Shown here: in pieces, positions 48,381 to 57,934 of the stretch
How positions within the stretch are numbered: position 1 is the stretch's first letter
How the letters are laid out: every line of letters begins with the position of its first letter
Assembly: GCF_024710765.1 (NCBI RefSeq)
Contig: NZ_JANJUE010000211.1
Span: 1-58,619 of the forward strand
Source: Pseudoxanthomonas sp.
GTDB taxonomy: Bacteria > Pseudomonadota > Gammaproteobacteria > Xanthomonadales > Xanthomonadaceae
DNA: 58,619 nucleotides
Reading direction: 5' to 3'
Program-made: the position numbers and the translations under genes
Notes under the pieces: generated by a model
Told to the model about the DNA's origin: nothing
The model's input: only the letters and a program-made list of their open reading frames with translations
The model's database searches: none

Positions 48381-48660
48381 CTTCTCAACCGCCGATTGGC
48401 GGGGCAATCCCCCTCAATCCCCCTTTGAAAAAGGGGGAAGTAAAAGCAGGTCTCCAGGCAATCTCCCCGGCTGGATAGCCCCCTTTGCAAAAGGGGGCGG
48501 GCATCTGCGAGAGCAGATGACGGGGGATTTGCTCTTGGCACCGAAAGCGAATCCCCCTCAATCCCCTTTTTCAAGCGCCTTTCAACCGCCGGATGGCGGG
48601 TCAAGGGGGAGGTGAAAGCAGGTCTCCAGGCAATCTCGCGGCTGGGCGGGGTCTCCCTGT
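48381..48660. repeat. Repeat-rich intergenic region
   Basis: The 375-base gap (48364-48738) between the STAS operon and maeB has no gene. It is built of repeated blocks: AAAGCAGGTCTCCAGGCAATCTC at 48443-48465 and 48615-48637, ATCCCCCTCAATCCCC near 48406 and 48550, and CAACCGCCG near 48387 and 48584. Short hairpins of CCCCCTTT with AAAGGGGG occur at 48419-48437 and about 48480-48498. It looks like a cluster of dispersed, partly rearranged intergenic repeats. Confidence 0.75.
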
Positions 48661-48738
48661 ACCAGCCCCACCACGACAGTGGCGAAGCATTTCCCGTGCA
48701 CTGGCCATCCCGCCTGCGCGGGATGGCCGCAAGCCGCA

Positions 48739-51036
48739 TCAGCCCAGGCTGGCCTTTTCCGCTTCCCGCTGGGCGCGGATCTGCGCATCGACCGCGGCGA
48801 TGGCGGTCATGTTGACCACCCGGCGCGGAGTGGCGCTGGTGGTCAGGATGTGGACCGGCTTGGAGATGCCCATCAGAATGGGGCCGATGGCCACGCCGTC
48901 GGTCACCACGCGCACCATGTTGTAGGTGATATTGGCCGCGTCCAGGTTGGGCAGCACGAACAGGTTGGCGCGGCCGCTCAACGTGCTGCCCGGCATGATG
49001 CGCTGGCGCAGCACCTCGTCCCAGGCGGTGTCGCCCTGCATCTCGCCGTCGACGTTGAGGTCCGGTTTGCGCTTGAGCAACAGTTCGCGCACCTGGCGCA
49101 TCTTGGTCGAACCGCGGGTCTCGTGGCTGCCGAAGTTGGAGTGCGACAGCAGCGCGATGCGCGGCTCGATGCCGAACAGCTTCAACCGGTAGGCCGCCTG
49201 CAGGGTGGCCTCGGCAATCTGCTCGGCGGTCGGGTCTTCCTGCACATGGGTGTCCAGGAAGAAGTACGCGCCCTGGTTGTTGATGACGCCGGTCATCGCC
49301 GAGGTCGACTGCACGCCCGGGTCCAGCGGAATCACGCTGCGCACGTAGCCCAGCTTCTTGTGGAAGCGGCCGACGATGCCGCTGACCATCGCGTCGGCCT
49401 CGCCGCGCGCGACCATCACCGCGGCAATCAGGGTCGGCCGCGAACGCATCAGGTTCTTGGCCGCCGCCGGGGTCACGCCGCGGCGCGCGGTCAGTGCGTG
49501 GTAGTACTGCCAATAGTCGTTGAAGCGCGGGTCGTCGTTGATGTTGGTCAGCTCGAAATCCACGCCCGCGCGCATGCGCAGGCCCAGGCGTTCGATGCGC
49601 GCGTCGATGACGTCCGGGCGGCCGATGAGGATGGGGAAGGCCAGGCCTTCGTCGATGACCGTCTGCACCGCGCGCAGCACCGTCTCCTCCTCGCCCTCGG
49701 CGTAGGCCACGCGCTTGCGGTCGGCGCGCGCGCGGTCGTAGACCGGCTTCATCATCAGGCTGGTGCGATAGACGAACTGGCCCAGCTTCTCGCGGTAGGC
49801 CTGCAGGTCGGCCATCGGCCGCAGCGCCACGCCCGACTCCATCGCCGCCCTGGCCACCGCCGGTGCCAGTTCCACCAGCAGGCGCGGGTCGAACGGACGC
49901 GGAATCAGGTACTCCGGGCCGAAGCAGGGAATGTCGTCGCCGTAGGCCGCGCCCAGGTCCGACGCCTCGCGCCGGGCCAGGTCGGCGATGGCATGCACGC
50001 AGGCCAGCTTCATCGCCTCGTTGATGCCGGTGGCGCCCACGTCCAGCGCGCCGCGGAAGATGTAGGGGAAGCAGACCGCGTTGTTGACCTGGTTCGGGTA
50101 GTCCGAACGGCCGGTGGCGATGATGCAGTCCGGGCGGACCTGGCGGGCCAGCTCCGGCAGGATTTCCGGGTTCGGGTTGGCCAGGGCCAGGATGATGGGC
50201 CTGTCGGCCATCGTCGCGACCATCTCCGGCTTGAGCACCCCGGCCGCGGACAGGCCCAGGAACAGATCGGCGCCGTCGACGATTTCGGCCAGCGTGCGCT
50301 TGTCGGTGTCGCGGGCGTAGCGCGCCTTGTCCGGGTCCAGGTGCGGACGGCCGGTGTAGAGCACCCCGTCGCGGTCCACCGCCAGGATGTTCTCCGGCTT
50401 CAGGCCCAGCGCCACCAGCATGTCCAGGCAGGCGATGCCGGCCGCGCCGGCGCCGCTGGTGGCCAGCTTCACGTCCTCAATCTTCTTGCCCACCACTTCC
50501 AGCGCGTTGACCACCGCCGCGCCGACGATGATGGCCGTGCCGTGCTGGTCGTCATGGAAGACCGGAATCTTCATCCGCTCGCGCAGCTTGCGCTCGACGA
50601 TGAAGCACTCCGGCGCCTTGATGTCTTCCAGGTTGATGCCGCCGAAGGTCGGCTCCAGGCTGGCGATGATGTCCACCAGCTTGTCCGGGTCGGTCTCGTC
50701 GATTTCAATGTCGAACACGTCGATGCCGGCGAACTTCTGGAACAGCACGCCCTTGCCTTCCATCACCGGCTTGCCGGCCAGCGCGCCGATGTTGCCCAGG
50801 CCCAGCACCGCCGTGCCGTTGGAGACCACCGCCACCAGGTTGCCGCGCGCGGTGAACTCGCTGGCGGTGTTGGGATCCTCGACGATGGCTTCACAGGCAT
50901 ACGCCACGCCCGGCGAGTACGCCAGCGCCAGGTCGCGCTGGGTCACCATGGGCTTGGTCGGGGCAACCTTGATCTTGCCGGGGGGCGAAAGGCGGTGGTA
51001 CTCGAGGGCGGCCTGCTTCAAATCGTCGTTGGACAT
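48739..51036 (-). CDS. maeB: NADP-dependent malic enzyme with phosphotransacetylase-like domain
   Basis: The 765-residue enzyme has the N-terminal malic domain (about 1-160; [27 protein letters not shown]), an NAD(P)-binding domain (about 165-430; [25 protein letters not shown]) and a C-terminal phosphate acetyltransferase-like domain (about 435-765). This is the MaeB layout. It converts malate to pyruvate and CO2, making NADPH. The ATG at 51036 was chosen over one eight codons earlier. The terminus lies beside the repeat region and no clear terminator is seen. Confidence 0.97.
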   Translation of the reverse strand: MSNDDLKQAALEYHRLSPPGKIKVAPTKPMVTQRDLALAYSPGVAYACEAIVEDPNTASEFTARGNLVAVVSNGTAVLGLGNIGALAGKPVMEGKGVLFQKFAGIDVFDIEIDETDPDKLVDIIASLEPTFGGINLEDIKAPECFIVERKLRERMKIPVFHDDQHGTAIIVGAAVVNALEVVGKKIEDVKLATSGAGAAGIACLDMLVALGLKPENILAVDRDGVLYTGRPHLDPDKARYARDTDKRTLAEIVDGADLFLGLSAAGVLKPEMVATMADRPIILALANPNPEILPELARQVRPDCIIATGRSDYPNQVNNAVCFPYIFRGALDVGATGINEAMKLACVHAIADLARREASDLGAAYGDDIPCFGPEYLIPRPFDPRLLVELAPAVARAAMESGVALRPMADLQAYREKLGQFVYRTSLMMKPVYDRARADRKRVAYAEGEEETVLRAVQTVIDEGLAFPILIGRPDVIDARIERLGLRMRAGVDFELTNINDDPRFNDYWQYYHALTARRGVTPAAAKNLMRSRPTLIAAVMVARGEADAMVSGIVGRFHKKLGYVRSVIPLDPGVQSTSAMTGVINNQGAYFFLDTHVQEDPTAEQIAEATLQAAYRLKLFGIEPRIALLSHSNFGSHETRGSTKMRQVRELLLKRKPDLNVDGEMQGDTAWDEVLRQRIMPGSTLSGRANLFVLPNLDAANITYNMVRVVTDGVAIGPILMGISKPVHILTTSATPRRVVNMTAIAAVDAQIRAQREAEKASLG

Positions 51037-51255
51037 TACGGGCGGTCTGCGCGATAGCACGAAAGAGGCCCGATTCTACCCCTTGCCGCCGGGCTCTGCC
51101 GGCTTTCCGCGGTCGCCGGAGCGCAGTCAAGCGCAACGTGAGTGCTCTCAATCCACCGGCTTCGCCCGCGGGAATCGCGGCGGCCAATCACCGTCCATCG
51201 ACAGGGAGCAGGCTGTTATCGTCGCCACCTCCATCACGATGCCAAAGGGGCGTGG

Positions 51256-52419
51256 ATGCCATCTTCGAGTCGACGCGTGCCGCCGGTGGCGGTTCTCTCG
51301 CTGGCGGCCTGCCTGCTGTCCTCACCGTCTGGCGCCCATGCGGACGACACGGTGACGATCAAGCCCAGTGGCCGCATCCACTACGACTTCGCGCGTTTCG
51401 ACAACGACGCGCGCGGCACGCCCGAACGCGACGGCGACGATCTGCGCGCGGCCTGGCTGGCGATCGCCGGCCGGTTCCACGGCGTCGACTACAAGCTGGA
51501 GGCCGATTTCGCCGGCCACCGTCCGGTCGCGCGCGACGCCTACCTGGCCCGCAGCTTCGGCAACACCACCGTGACCGTCGGCCAGTTCAAGCAGTTCTAC
51601 ACCCTGGACGATCGCGGCAGCTCCAATCACCTGCTCGCGGTCGAACGCAGTTGGCTCGCGCAGGCCCTGGCGCCGTCCTACCGGCTGGGCGTGGGCGTGA
51701 ACGGCCATCGTGACGGCGTGTTCTGGAGCGGCAGCGTCTACAGCCTGGAGAGCATCGACGTCTGGCAGGCCAAGGGACGCGCGGCCGGCGCGCGCGCGGG
51801 CTATGCGCCCTGGCGCGAGGCCGGGCGGGTATTGCATTTCGGCGCCGCGCTGGCGCACGAACGCCACGATCATCCGGGTGCGGACGGCGCACCCGCGCTG
51901 CGCGTGCAGCCGCGCGTGGCCGGCTACTTCGGCGACAACAGCCGGTTGTCGCTGGTGGATTTCCGCGGTGGCCGCGACGTCTCGGTGGACAAGTACGGGC
52001 TGGAGGCGGCGGGCGTGCACGGGGCCTGGTCGTGGCAGGCCGAAATCGGCGGCGCCCGCTACGACGATGGCCAGCAGCGCGGCCGGATCCGGGCCGGCTA
52101 CCTGCAGGGCAGTTGGCTGATCACCGGCGAATCGCGCCCCTACGACGCCAAGGCTGGCCGGTTCGTCCAGCTCAAGCCGCAGGGCCGTGGCGGCGCCTGG
52201 GAACTGGTGGCCCGGTATGACCGCATCGAAGGACGCCAATGGCGGCTCAACCCTCGCGAGCTGTCGGCCGATGCCTGGACGGTGGGGGTGAACTGGTACG
52301 CGCCCCGGCATTTCCGGGTGATGCTGGACTGGACCGACAGCCGCCGCCGTGATGAAGTCGCCGCGCGGACGCTGGATCGCACGGGCGTGCTGGCCGGGCG
52401 CGTCCAGTTCGATTTCTGA
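51256..52419 (+). CDS. Porin O/P-type outer membrane protein
   Basis: The 387-residue protein has a signal peptide ending AHA-D and an OprO/OprP-like barrel: [19 protein letters not shown] at the start, FRRAYLGV-like [24 protein letters not shown], and a terminal VQFDF. The family includes phosphate- and polyphosphate-selective porins, but specificity here is uncertain. The ATG at 51256 follows AAGGGG. It lies just upstream of the D-amino-acid operon but is separated by a dyad and a candidate promoter. Confidence 0.88.
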   Translation: MPSSSRRVPPVAVLSLAACLLSSPSGAHADDTVTIKPSGRIHYDFARFDNDARGTPERDGDDLRAAWLAIAGRFHGVDYKLEADFAGHRPVARDAYLARSFGNTTVTVGQFKQFYTLDDRGSSNHLLAVERSWLAQALAPSYRLGVGVNGHRDGVFWSGSVYSLESIDVWQAKGRAAGARAGYAPWREAGRVLHFGAALAHERHDHPGADGAPALRVQPRVAGYFGDNSRLSLVDFRGGRDVSVDKYGLEAAGVHGAWSWQAEIGGARYDDGQQRGRIRAGYLQGSWLITGESRPYDAKAGRFVQLKPQGRGGAWELVARYDRIEGRQWRLNPRELSADAWTVGVNWYAPRHFRVMLDWTDSRRRDEVAARTLDRTGVLAGRVQFDF

Positions 52420-52441
52420 TGGGGTTCCCGACCGCGGCTCA

Positions 52442-52460
52442 GGTTCCGGATCACGGAACC
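52442..52460. terminator. Hairpin after the porin gene
   Basis: GGTTCCG and CGGAACC form a perfect 7-bp stem with a 5-base loop, 22 bases past the porin stop. An A/T-rich stretch follows a short GC gap, so it is a plausible but imperfect terminator. Confidence 0.5.
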
Positions 52461-52472
52461 GCGAGAAAATAA

Positions 52473-52501
52473 TTTTCATAAACCCCTTCCTGTGCTACAC
52501 A
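52473..52501 (+). promoter_or_regulatory. Candidate promoter of the D-amino-acid operon
   Basis: TTTTCA (52473-52478) and TACACA (52496-52501) are spaced by 17 bases, 48 bases before the GTG start. The short dyad TGTG-CTA-CACA at 52491-52501 overlaps the -10 and could bind the RpiR-type regulator encoded in the operon. Confidence 0.42.
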
Positions 52502-52548
52502 ATAGCGGCCCGCGATTTTCCGCGGACCCGCGCAGGGGGAGGCGGTTC

Positions 52549-53814
52549 GTGCGAGAAAAATACTTTCAGTCCGAAGCGCCGCTCGAAGGCAAGGGCCTGC
52601 CCCCGGGGGGCCCGTGGACACCGGCGCAGGTCGCCGTCCAGGGGTGGTCGATTCCCGGCGAGCAGGTCAGCCTGCCGGTCGCGGTGTTGAGCGAATCGGC
52701 GTTGCGGCACAACCTCGCCTGGATGCGCGAATTCACCGAGGCCTACGGCTGCCGGCTGGCGCCGCATGGCAAGACCACCATGAGCCCCGCGCTGTTCCGC
52801 ATGCAACTGGATGACGGGGCCTGGGGCATCACCCTGGCCACCGCGCCGCAGACCCGGGCCGCGCACGCGCACGGCGTGCGCAGGGTGCTGCTGGCCAACC
52901 AGCTGGTCGGCAAAGGCAACTTCGATCTGATCGCGGATCTGCAGGCGCGGGATCCGGAGTTCTGGTTCGCGTGCGTGGTGGATTCGGTCGACAACGTCGC
53001 CGCGCTGGGCCGCCACTTCGGCGCGCGCGGCCAGCGCATCCGGGTCCTGCTGGAAGTCGGCGCCGAAGGCGGACGCACCGGTGTCCGCGACGATGCGCAG
53101 GCGCGCGCGGTGCTGGAGGAAATCACCCGCTGGCCCGATGCGATCGCGCTGGTGGGCGTGGAAGTCTACGAAGGCGTGATCAAGGACGAAGCCGGCGTGC
53201 GCGCGCTGCTGCGGCGCACCCTGGCGCAGTGGCAGGCCATCGACGCGGCCGGCGGTTTCGCCGAAACGCCGGCGCTGCTGTCCGGCGCGGGCTCGGCCTG
53301 GTTCGACGTGGTCGCGGAGGAATTCGCCGCGCCCGCCGCGGACGCGCGTGCCGAAGTGGTGCTGCGTCCGGGCTGCTACCTGACCCACGACGTGGGCATC
53401 TATCGCGAGGCCGCCGAGCGCATCCATGCCGCCAACCCGGTGGCGCAGCGGATGGGCCGCGGATTGCGGCCCGCATTGCGCCTGTGGGCCTGCGTGCAGT
53501 CGTGTCCGGAGCCGGGACGCGCCATCATCGGCCTGGGCAAGCGCGACGCCGCGTTCGACGCCGGTTTCCCGCTGCCGGCGCTGCATCACCGTCCCGGCAC
53601 GCCGGCACCGGTCGACGCGCCCGCGCATTGGCGCGTGGTCGCGATGATGGACCAGCATGCCTTCCTGCAGATCGAGGCGGCGGACGATCTGAAGGTGGGC
53701 GATCTGCTGTGCTTCGACATTTCCCATCCCTGCCTGACTTTCGACAAATGGCGCCACCTGCTGGTGGTCGATGACGCGCATCGCGTCGTCGGTGCCGTCG
53801 AAACCCTTTTCTGA
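52549..53814 (+). CDS. PLP-dependent D-amino acid deaminase (DSD/D-threonine aldolase-like)
   Basis: The 421-residue fold type III PLP enzyme has the Schiff-base Lys in APHGKTTMSP (about residue 77) and a C-terminal D-serine-dehydratase-like domain with presumed zinc ligands in MMDQHAFL and SHPCLTFDKW. It should eliminate ammonia from a D-hydroxyamino acid or similar substrate through an enamine/imine. The GTG start at 52549 lies six bases after GGGGGAGG, which decides it. It is the first gene of a five-gene operon. Confidence 0.87.
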   Translation: MREKYFQSEAPLEGKGLPPGGPWTPAQVAVQGWSIPGEQVSLPVAVLSESALRHNLAWMREFTEAYGCRLAPHGKTTMSPALFRMQLDDGAWGITLATAPQTRAAHAHGVRRVLLANQLVGKGNFDLIADLQARDPEFWFACVVDSVDNVAALGRHFGARGQRIRVLLEVGAEGGRTGVRDDAQARAVLEEITRWPDAIALVGVEVYEGVIKDEAGVRALLRRTLAQWQAIDAAGGFAETPALLSGAGSAWFDVVAEEFAAPAADARAEVVLRPGCYLTHDVGIYREAAERIHAANPVAQRMGRGLRPALRLWACVQSCPEPGRAIIGLGKRDAAFDAGFPLPALHHRPGTPAPVDAPAHWRVVAMMDQHAFLQIEAADDLKVGDLLCFDISHPCLTFDKWRHLLVVDDAHRVVGAVETLF

Positions 53815-53834
53815 CCGGCCGGGCCAGCGCACGC

Positions 53835-55190
53835 ATGACGCCAGGAAACCTGTTGCTGCTGTACGCCACGTTGTCGATCATCGCCCTGGTGGTGTTGATC
53901 GCGCGCTACCGCCTCAATCCCTTCATCTCGACCACCGTGGTCTCGCTCGGCCTGGCGCTGCTGGCGGGAATGCCGGCGCCGGAGATCGTGCCGGCCTACG
54001 AACAGGGCGTCGGCAAGACCCTGGGCCACATCGCGCTGATCGTCGCGCTCGGCACCATGCTGGGCAAGCTGATGGCCGAATCCGGCGGCGCCGAGCGCAT
54101 CGCGCGCACGCTGATCCGGCGTTTCGGCACCGGCCGCGTGCACTGGGCGATGATGCTGATCGCGTTCTGCATCGGCCTGCCGATCTTCTTCGAGGTCGGT
54201 TTCGTCCTGTTGATCCCGATCGTGCTCAACGTCGCGCGCCGCACCGGCGTGCCGCTGCTGCTGGTCGGGCTGCCGATGGTCGCCGGCCTGTCGGTGGTGC
54301 ACGGGCTGGTGCCACCGCACCCGGCCGCGATGCTGGCCGTGCACGAGTACCAGGCCGATGTCGGGCGCACCCTGTTCTACGCCTTGATCGTCGGCCTGCC
54401 GACCGCCGCGCTGGCCGGTCCGCTGTTCGCCAGGCTGGTGTCCCGGCAAGTGCGGCTGGACGGGCCCAATCCGATGGAAGCGGCGCTGCTCAACCAGGGC
54501 CAGGCCCACCTGCCCGACGAGGCGCTGCCCGGGTTCGGCATCACCCTGGCCACGCTGCTGCTGCCGGTCGGGCTGATGTTGCTGGGCGGCTGGGCGGACG
54601 AACTCGCCGCGCCCGGCACCGTCGCCAACGACGTGCTGCGTTTCATCGGCCACTCGGTGGTGGCGCTGTTGCTGGCGACCCTGCTCAGCTTCGTCACCCT
54701 CGGTCTGATGCGCGGCTTCAGCCGCGAGCAGATCCTGAAGTTCTCGCAGGAATGCCTGGCGCCCACCGCCGCCATCACCCTGCTGGTCGGTGCCGGCGGC
54801 GGCCTCAACGGCATCCTGGTCAAGACCGGCGTGGCCCAGGAAATCACCCGCCTGTCGCACGAGTTCCAGCTGTCGCCGCTGCTGATGGGCTGGACGGTGG
54901 CGGCGCTGATGCGGGTGGCGACCGGCTCGGCCACGGTGGCGATGAGCACCGCCGCCGGCATCGTCGCGCCGGTCGCGCTGGCCGCCGGCTATCCGCACCC
55001 GGAACTGCTGGTGCTGGCCACCGGCGCCGGCTCGCTGGTGCTGTCGCACGTCAACGACGGCGGCTTCTGGCTGGTCAAGGAATACTTCAACATGAGCGTG
55101 GCCCAGACCTTCAAGACCTGGACCGTGCTGGAAACCCTCATCTCGGTGACCGCACTGCTGCTGGTGCTGGGCATCGCCGCGCTGCACTGA
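53835..55190 (+). CDS. GntP family permease
   Basis: The 451-residue inner membrane protein has about 12 helices and the GntP marks: PLPIFFEVGFVLLIP-like IGLPIFFEVGFVLLIPI, LVPPHPAAM, and the C-terminal SHVNDGGFWLVKEYFNMS. GntP permeases take up gluconate or related acids with protons, and DsdX relatives carry D-serine. The context of D-amino acid genes favours a D-amino acid or its derivative. It lies 20 bases after the deaminase. Confidence 0.94.
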   Translation: MTPGNLLLLYATLSIIALVVLIARYRLNPFISTTVVSLGLALLAGMPAPEIVPAYEQGVGKTLGHIALIVALGTMLGKLMAESGGAERIARTLIRRFGTGRVHWAMMLIAFCIGLPIFFEVGFVLLIPIVLNVARRTGVPLLLVGLPMVAGLSVVHGLVPPHPAAMLAVHEYQADVGRTLFYALIVGLPTAALAGPLFARLVSRQVRLDGPNPMEAALLNQGQAHLPDEALPGFGITLATLLLPVGLMLLGGWADELAAPGTVANDVLRFIGHSVVALLLATLLSFVTLGLMRGFSREQILKFSQECLAPTAAITLLVGAGGGLNGILVKTGVAQEITRLSHEFQLSPLLMGWTVAALMRVATGSATVAMSTAAGIVAPVALAAGYPHPELLVLATGAGSLVLSHVNDGGFWLVKEYFNMSVAQTFKTWTVLETLISVTALLLVLGIAALH

Positions 55191-55206
55191 CCGGCCGGAG
55201 GCCGCC

Positions 55207-56070
55207 ATGTACGACATCGTCTACCACCTCAAGCAGCGCCTGCACGAGCTGAGCCCGGTCGAGCGGCGGATCGCCGACACCATCCTGGCCGACATCGACG
55301 GCGCCGCGCAGTCGGGCATCTCCGAGCTGGCCGAACAGGCCGGGGTCAGCGTGGCGGCGATCTCGCGTTTCGCCAAGGCGCTGGACTGCGACAACGTGCG
55401 CGAGCTGCGCGCCCGGCTGGCCGAGGCCAGCGCGGTCGGCAAGCGCTTCCTCGACGATCAGGACACGCCCCCCAGTTCCGCGCTGTACGCGCAGATCTGC
55501 GCCGACATCGAGAGCTGCCTGCGCCGCAACGTCGGCGGCCTGCAGGAACAGGTGGTGCAGTCGCTGGCCGAGGCGCTCGCCTCGGCGCGGATGATCTACG
55601 TGTTCGGCATGGGCGGCTGCTCGACCGTGTTCGGCCTGGAACTGCAGAACCGGCTGGTCCGCTTCGGCCGGCCGATCGCCGCCTACAGCGATGCGATCTC
55701 GCTGAAGGTGGTCGCCGCCACCCTGACCCCGCAGGACGTGGTGGTGGCGCTGTCGGTCAGCGGCATCACCCCGGAAATCCTGTCGGCGGTGGACATCGCG
55801 CGCGGCTACGGCGCGAAGGTCGGCGCGATCACCCGCGCCGACACCGCGCTCGCCGAGCGCGCCGACTGGCTGCTGCCGATCGTCATCGACGAGACCGACT
55901 TCGTGTTCAAGCCGTCGGCGTCGCGCTACGCGATGATGCTGGCGGTGGACGTGCTGGCGACCACGCTGGCGCTGCACATCGCCGACGACAGCCGCGAGCG
56001 CCTGCGCCGGATCAAGTTCGCGCTGGACAACTACCGCGGCGGCGAGAACCGCCTGCCGCTGGGGGATTGA
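55207..56070 (+). CDS. MurR/RpiR family transcriptional regulator
   Basis: The 287-residue protein has an N-terminal HTH_6 (about 5-80; SPVERRIADTILADIDG, ISELAEQAGVSVAAISRFAKALDC) and a C-terminal SIS domain (about 115-250; MIYVFGMGGCSTVFGLELQNRL, VVALSVSGITPEIL). It likely senses a phosphorylated or amino-containing metabolite of this pathway and represses the operon. Its TGATG end overlaps the next start. Confidence 0.94.
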   Translation: MYDIVYHLKQRLHELSPVERRIADTILADIDGAAQSGISELAEQAGVSVAAISRFAKALDCDNVRELRARLAEASAVGKRFLDDQDTPPSSALYAQICADIESCLRRNVGGLQEQVVQSLAEALASARMIYVFGMGGCSTVFGLELQNRLVRFGRPIAAYSDAISLKVVAATLTPQDVVVALSVSGITPEILSAVDIARGYGAKVGAITRADTALAERADWLLPIVIDETDFVFKPSASRYAMMLAVDVLATTLALHIADDSRERLRRIKFALDNYRGGENRLPLGD

Positions 56071-57503
56071 TGCGTTACGACCTGTTGATCCGCGACGCGT
56101 TGCTGCTGGATGGCAGCGGCGCTTCCGGCACGCGCGGCGACCTCGGCGTCATCGATGGCCGGATCGCGGCGCTGGGCAAGCTGGCGGGCGAGGCGGACAC
56201 CGTCATCGAAGCCGGCGGGCGCGCGTTGAGCCCCGGCTTCATCGACGTGCATACCCATGACGATCTGGAAGTCATCCGCAATCCGGCCATGCCCAGCAAG
56301 CTGTCGCAGGGCGTGACCACGGTCGTGGTCGGCAACTGCGGCATCAGCGCCAGTCCGGTGCGCGCCGCCGATGCGGTGCCCGATCCGATGAACCTGCTGG
56401 GCGAACCGGACGAATTCCGCTATCCGCGCTTCGCCGACTACCGGCACGCGGTGGAAGCCGCGCATCCCGCGCTCAACGTGGCCGCGCTGATCGGCCACAC
56501 CGCGTTGCGCCAGAACCACATGGATCGGCTGGATCGCGCCGCCAGCGAGGTCGAACTGCTGGCGATGCGCGCGCAGCTGCGCGAGAGCATCGCCGAGGGC
56601 GCGCTCGGCCTGAGCACCGGCCTGGCCTACGCGTCGGCGTTCGCCGCGCCCGAACACGAAGTGCTGGAACTGACCCGCGACCTGCCCGCCGATCGCCTGT
56701 ACGCCACCCACCTGCGCGATGAGTTCGCCGGCATCGTGCCGGCGCTGGACGAGGCGCACGCGGTCGGGCGCCATAGCGGCGCGCCGGTGCGCGTTTCGCA
56801 CCTGAAATGCGCCGGCATCGACAATTGGGGGCGCAGCCGCGAAGTGCTGGCGTGGTTGGACGGCGCCGCCGGCGAACACGACATCGCCTGTGATTGCTAT
56901 CCCTACGCCGCCAGCGCCTCCACGCTGGATCTGAAGCAGGTCACCGACGCCTACGACATCCTGATCACCTGGTCCGAACCGCATCCCGGACAAGGCGGCC
57001 GGATGCTGGCGGCCATCGCGGCGGACTGGAACCTGCCGTTGATGGAGACGGCCAGCCGCCTGCAACCGGCCGGCGCGGTGTACTTCTGCATGGACGAGGA
57101 GGACGTGCGCCGGTTCCTGCGCCATCCGCTGACCATGATCGGATCCGACGGCCTGCCACGGGACCCGCGGCCGCACCCGCGCCTGTGGGGTACCTTCCCG
57201 CGCGTGCTCGGCCACTATGTCCGCGAAGAAGGGCTGTTCCCGCTGCACGAGGCCGTTTACAAGATGACCGGCCTGCCCGGCAGCCGCTTCGCCCTGCCCG
57301 GCCGCGGCCTGCTGCGCGAAGGCTGGCATGCCGATCTGGTGCTGTTCGATCCGGCGCGCGTGCGCGACACCGCCGACTACCACGAGCCGGTGCGCTCCGC
57401 CGAGGGCATCGACGCGGTCTGGGTCAACGGCGTGCTCGCCTATGACGGCAAGGCCGTCACCGACGCGCGTGGCGGCCGTTTCCTGGCGCCAGCGGCCCGG
57501 TAA
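56070..57503 (+). CDS. D-aminoacylase (N-acyl-D-amino-acid deacylase)
   Basis: The 477-residue amidohydrolase has the metal site DVHTHDD (about 66-72), the family-specific VVVGNCGISASP with the metal-binding Cys, the later SHLKCAGIDNWG, and the catalytic Asp in MIGSDGLPRDPRPHPR. The enzyme frees D-amino acids from N-acyl forms. The ATG at 56070 overlaps the stop of the regulator, indicating coupling; a TTG one codon earlier was rejected. Confidence 0.94.
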   Translation: MRYDLLIRDALLLDGSGASGTRGDLGVIDGRIAALGKLAGEADTVIEAGGRALSPGFIDVHTHDDLEVIRNPAMPSKLSQGVTTVVVGNCGISASPVRAADAVPDPMNLLGEPDEFRYPRFADYRHAVEAAHPALNVAALIGHTALRQNHMDRLDRAASEVELLAMRAQLRESIAEGALGLSTGLAYASAFAAPEHEVLELTRDLPADRLYATHLRDEFAGIVPALDEAHAVGRHSGAPVRVSHLKCAGIDNWGRSREVLAWLDGAAGEHDIACDCYPYAASASTLDLKQVTDAYDILITWSEPHPGQGGRMLAAIAADWNLPLMETASRLQPAGAVYFCMDEEDVRRFLRHPLTMIGSDGLPRDPRPHPRLWGTFPRVLGHYVREEGLFPLHEAVYKMTGLPGSRFALPGRGLLREGWHADLVLFDPARVRDTADYHEPVRSAEGIDAVWVNGVLAYDGKAVTDARGGRFLAPAAR

Positions 57504-57535
57504 ACGCATTCCATTGGACACGAGAGGTTGATTTC

Positions 57536-57931
57536 ATGAGCGACATCAAGCGCTATGGCGCCGAAGGCGGCGTCGGCCAGGGCCGGCAGCACATGCCGTT
57601 CTCGCGCGCGGTCGAGGCCGATGGCTGGCTGTTCGTTTCCGGCCAGGTGCCGATGCGCGACGGCGAACTGATCGGCGGCACCGTCACCGAGCAGTCGCAC
57701 GTGGCGATCGGCAACGTACTGGCGATCCTGGCCGAGGCCGGCTATGGCCCCGAGCATGTGGTCCGCTGCGGCGTATGGCTGGACGACGCGCGCGACTTCG
57801 CCGCCTTCAACCAGGTGTTCCGGCACTACTTCGGCGAGCACCCGCCGGCGCGCGCCTGCGTGGAGAACCGGATGGTGGTGGACTGCAAGGTCGAGGTCGA
57901 CTGCGTGGCCTACAAGCGCCCCGCCCGCTGA
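57536..57931 (+). CDS. RidA family enamine/imine deaminase
   Basis: The 131-residue RidA/YjgF protein has PFSRAVEADGWLFVSGQVP, the VLAILAEAGYGPEHVVRCGVWL segment, and the catalytic Arg in PPARACVENRMVVDCKVEVD. It would hydrolyse the reactive imine made by the PLP deaminase, giving a keto acid. It starts 32 bases after the D-aminoacylase and ends the operon. Confidence 0.95.
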   Translation: MSDIKRYGAEGGVGQGRQHMPFSRAVEADGWLFVSGQVPMRDGELIGGTVTEQSHVAIGNVLAILAEAGYGPEHVVRCGVWLDDARDFAAFNQVFRHYFGEHPPARACVENRMVVDCKVEVDCVAYKRPAR

Positions 57932-57934
57932 TTC

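Noticed and set aside
48381-48660. CRISPR array
   Set aside because: Repeat blocks are irregular in length, order and spacing, and there are no cas genes.
48679-51057. A 792-residue plus-strand frame opposite maeB
   Set aside because: Same antisense effect; composition is Arg/His/Gln/Val-rich and the malic enzyme is certain.
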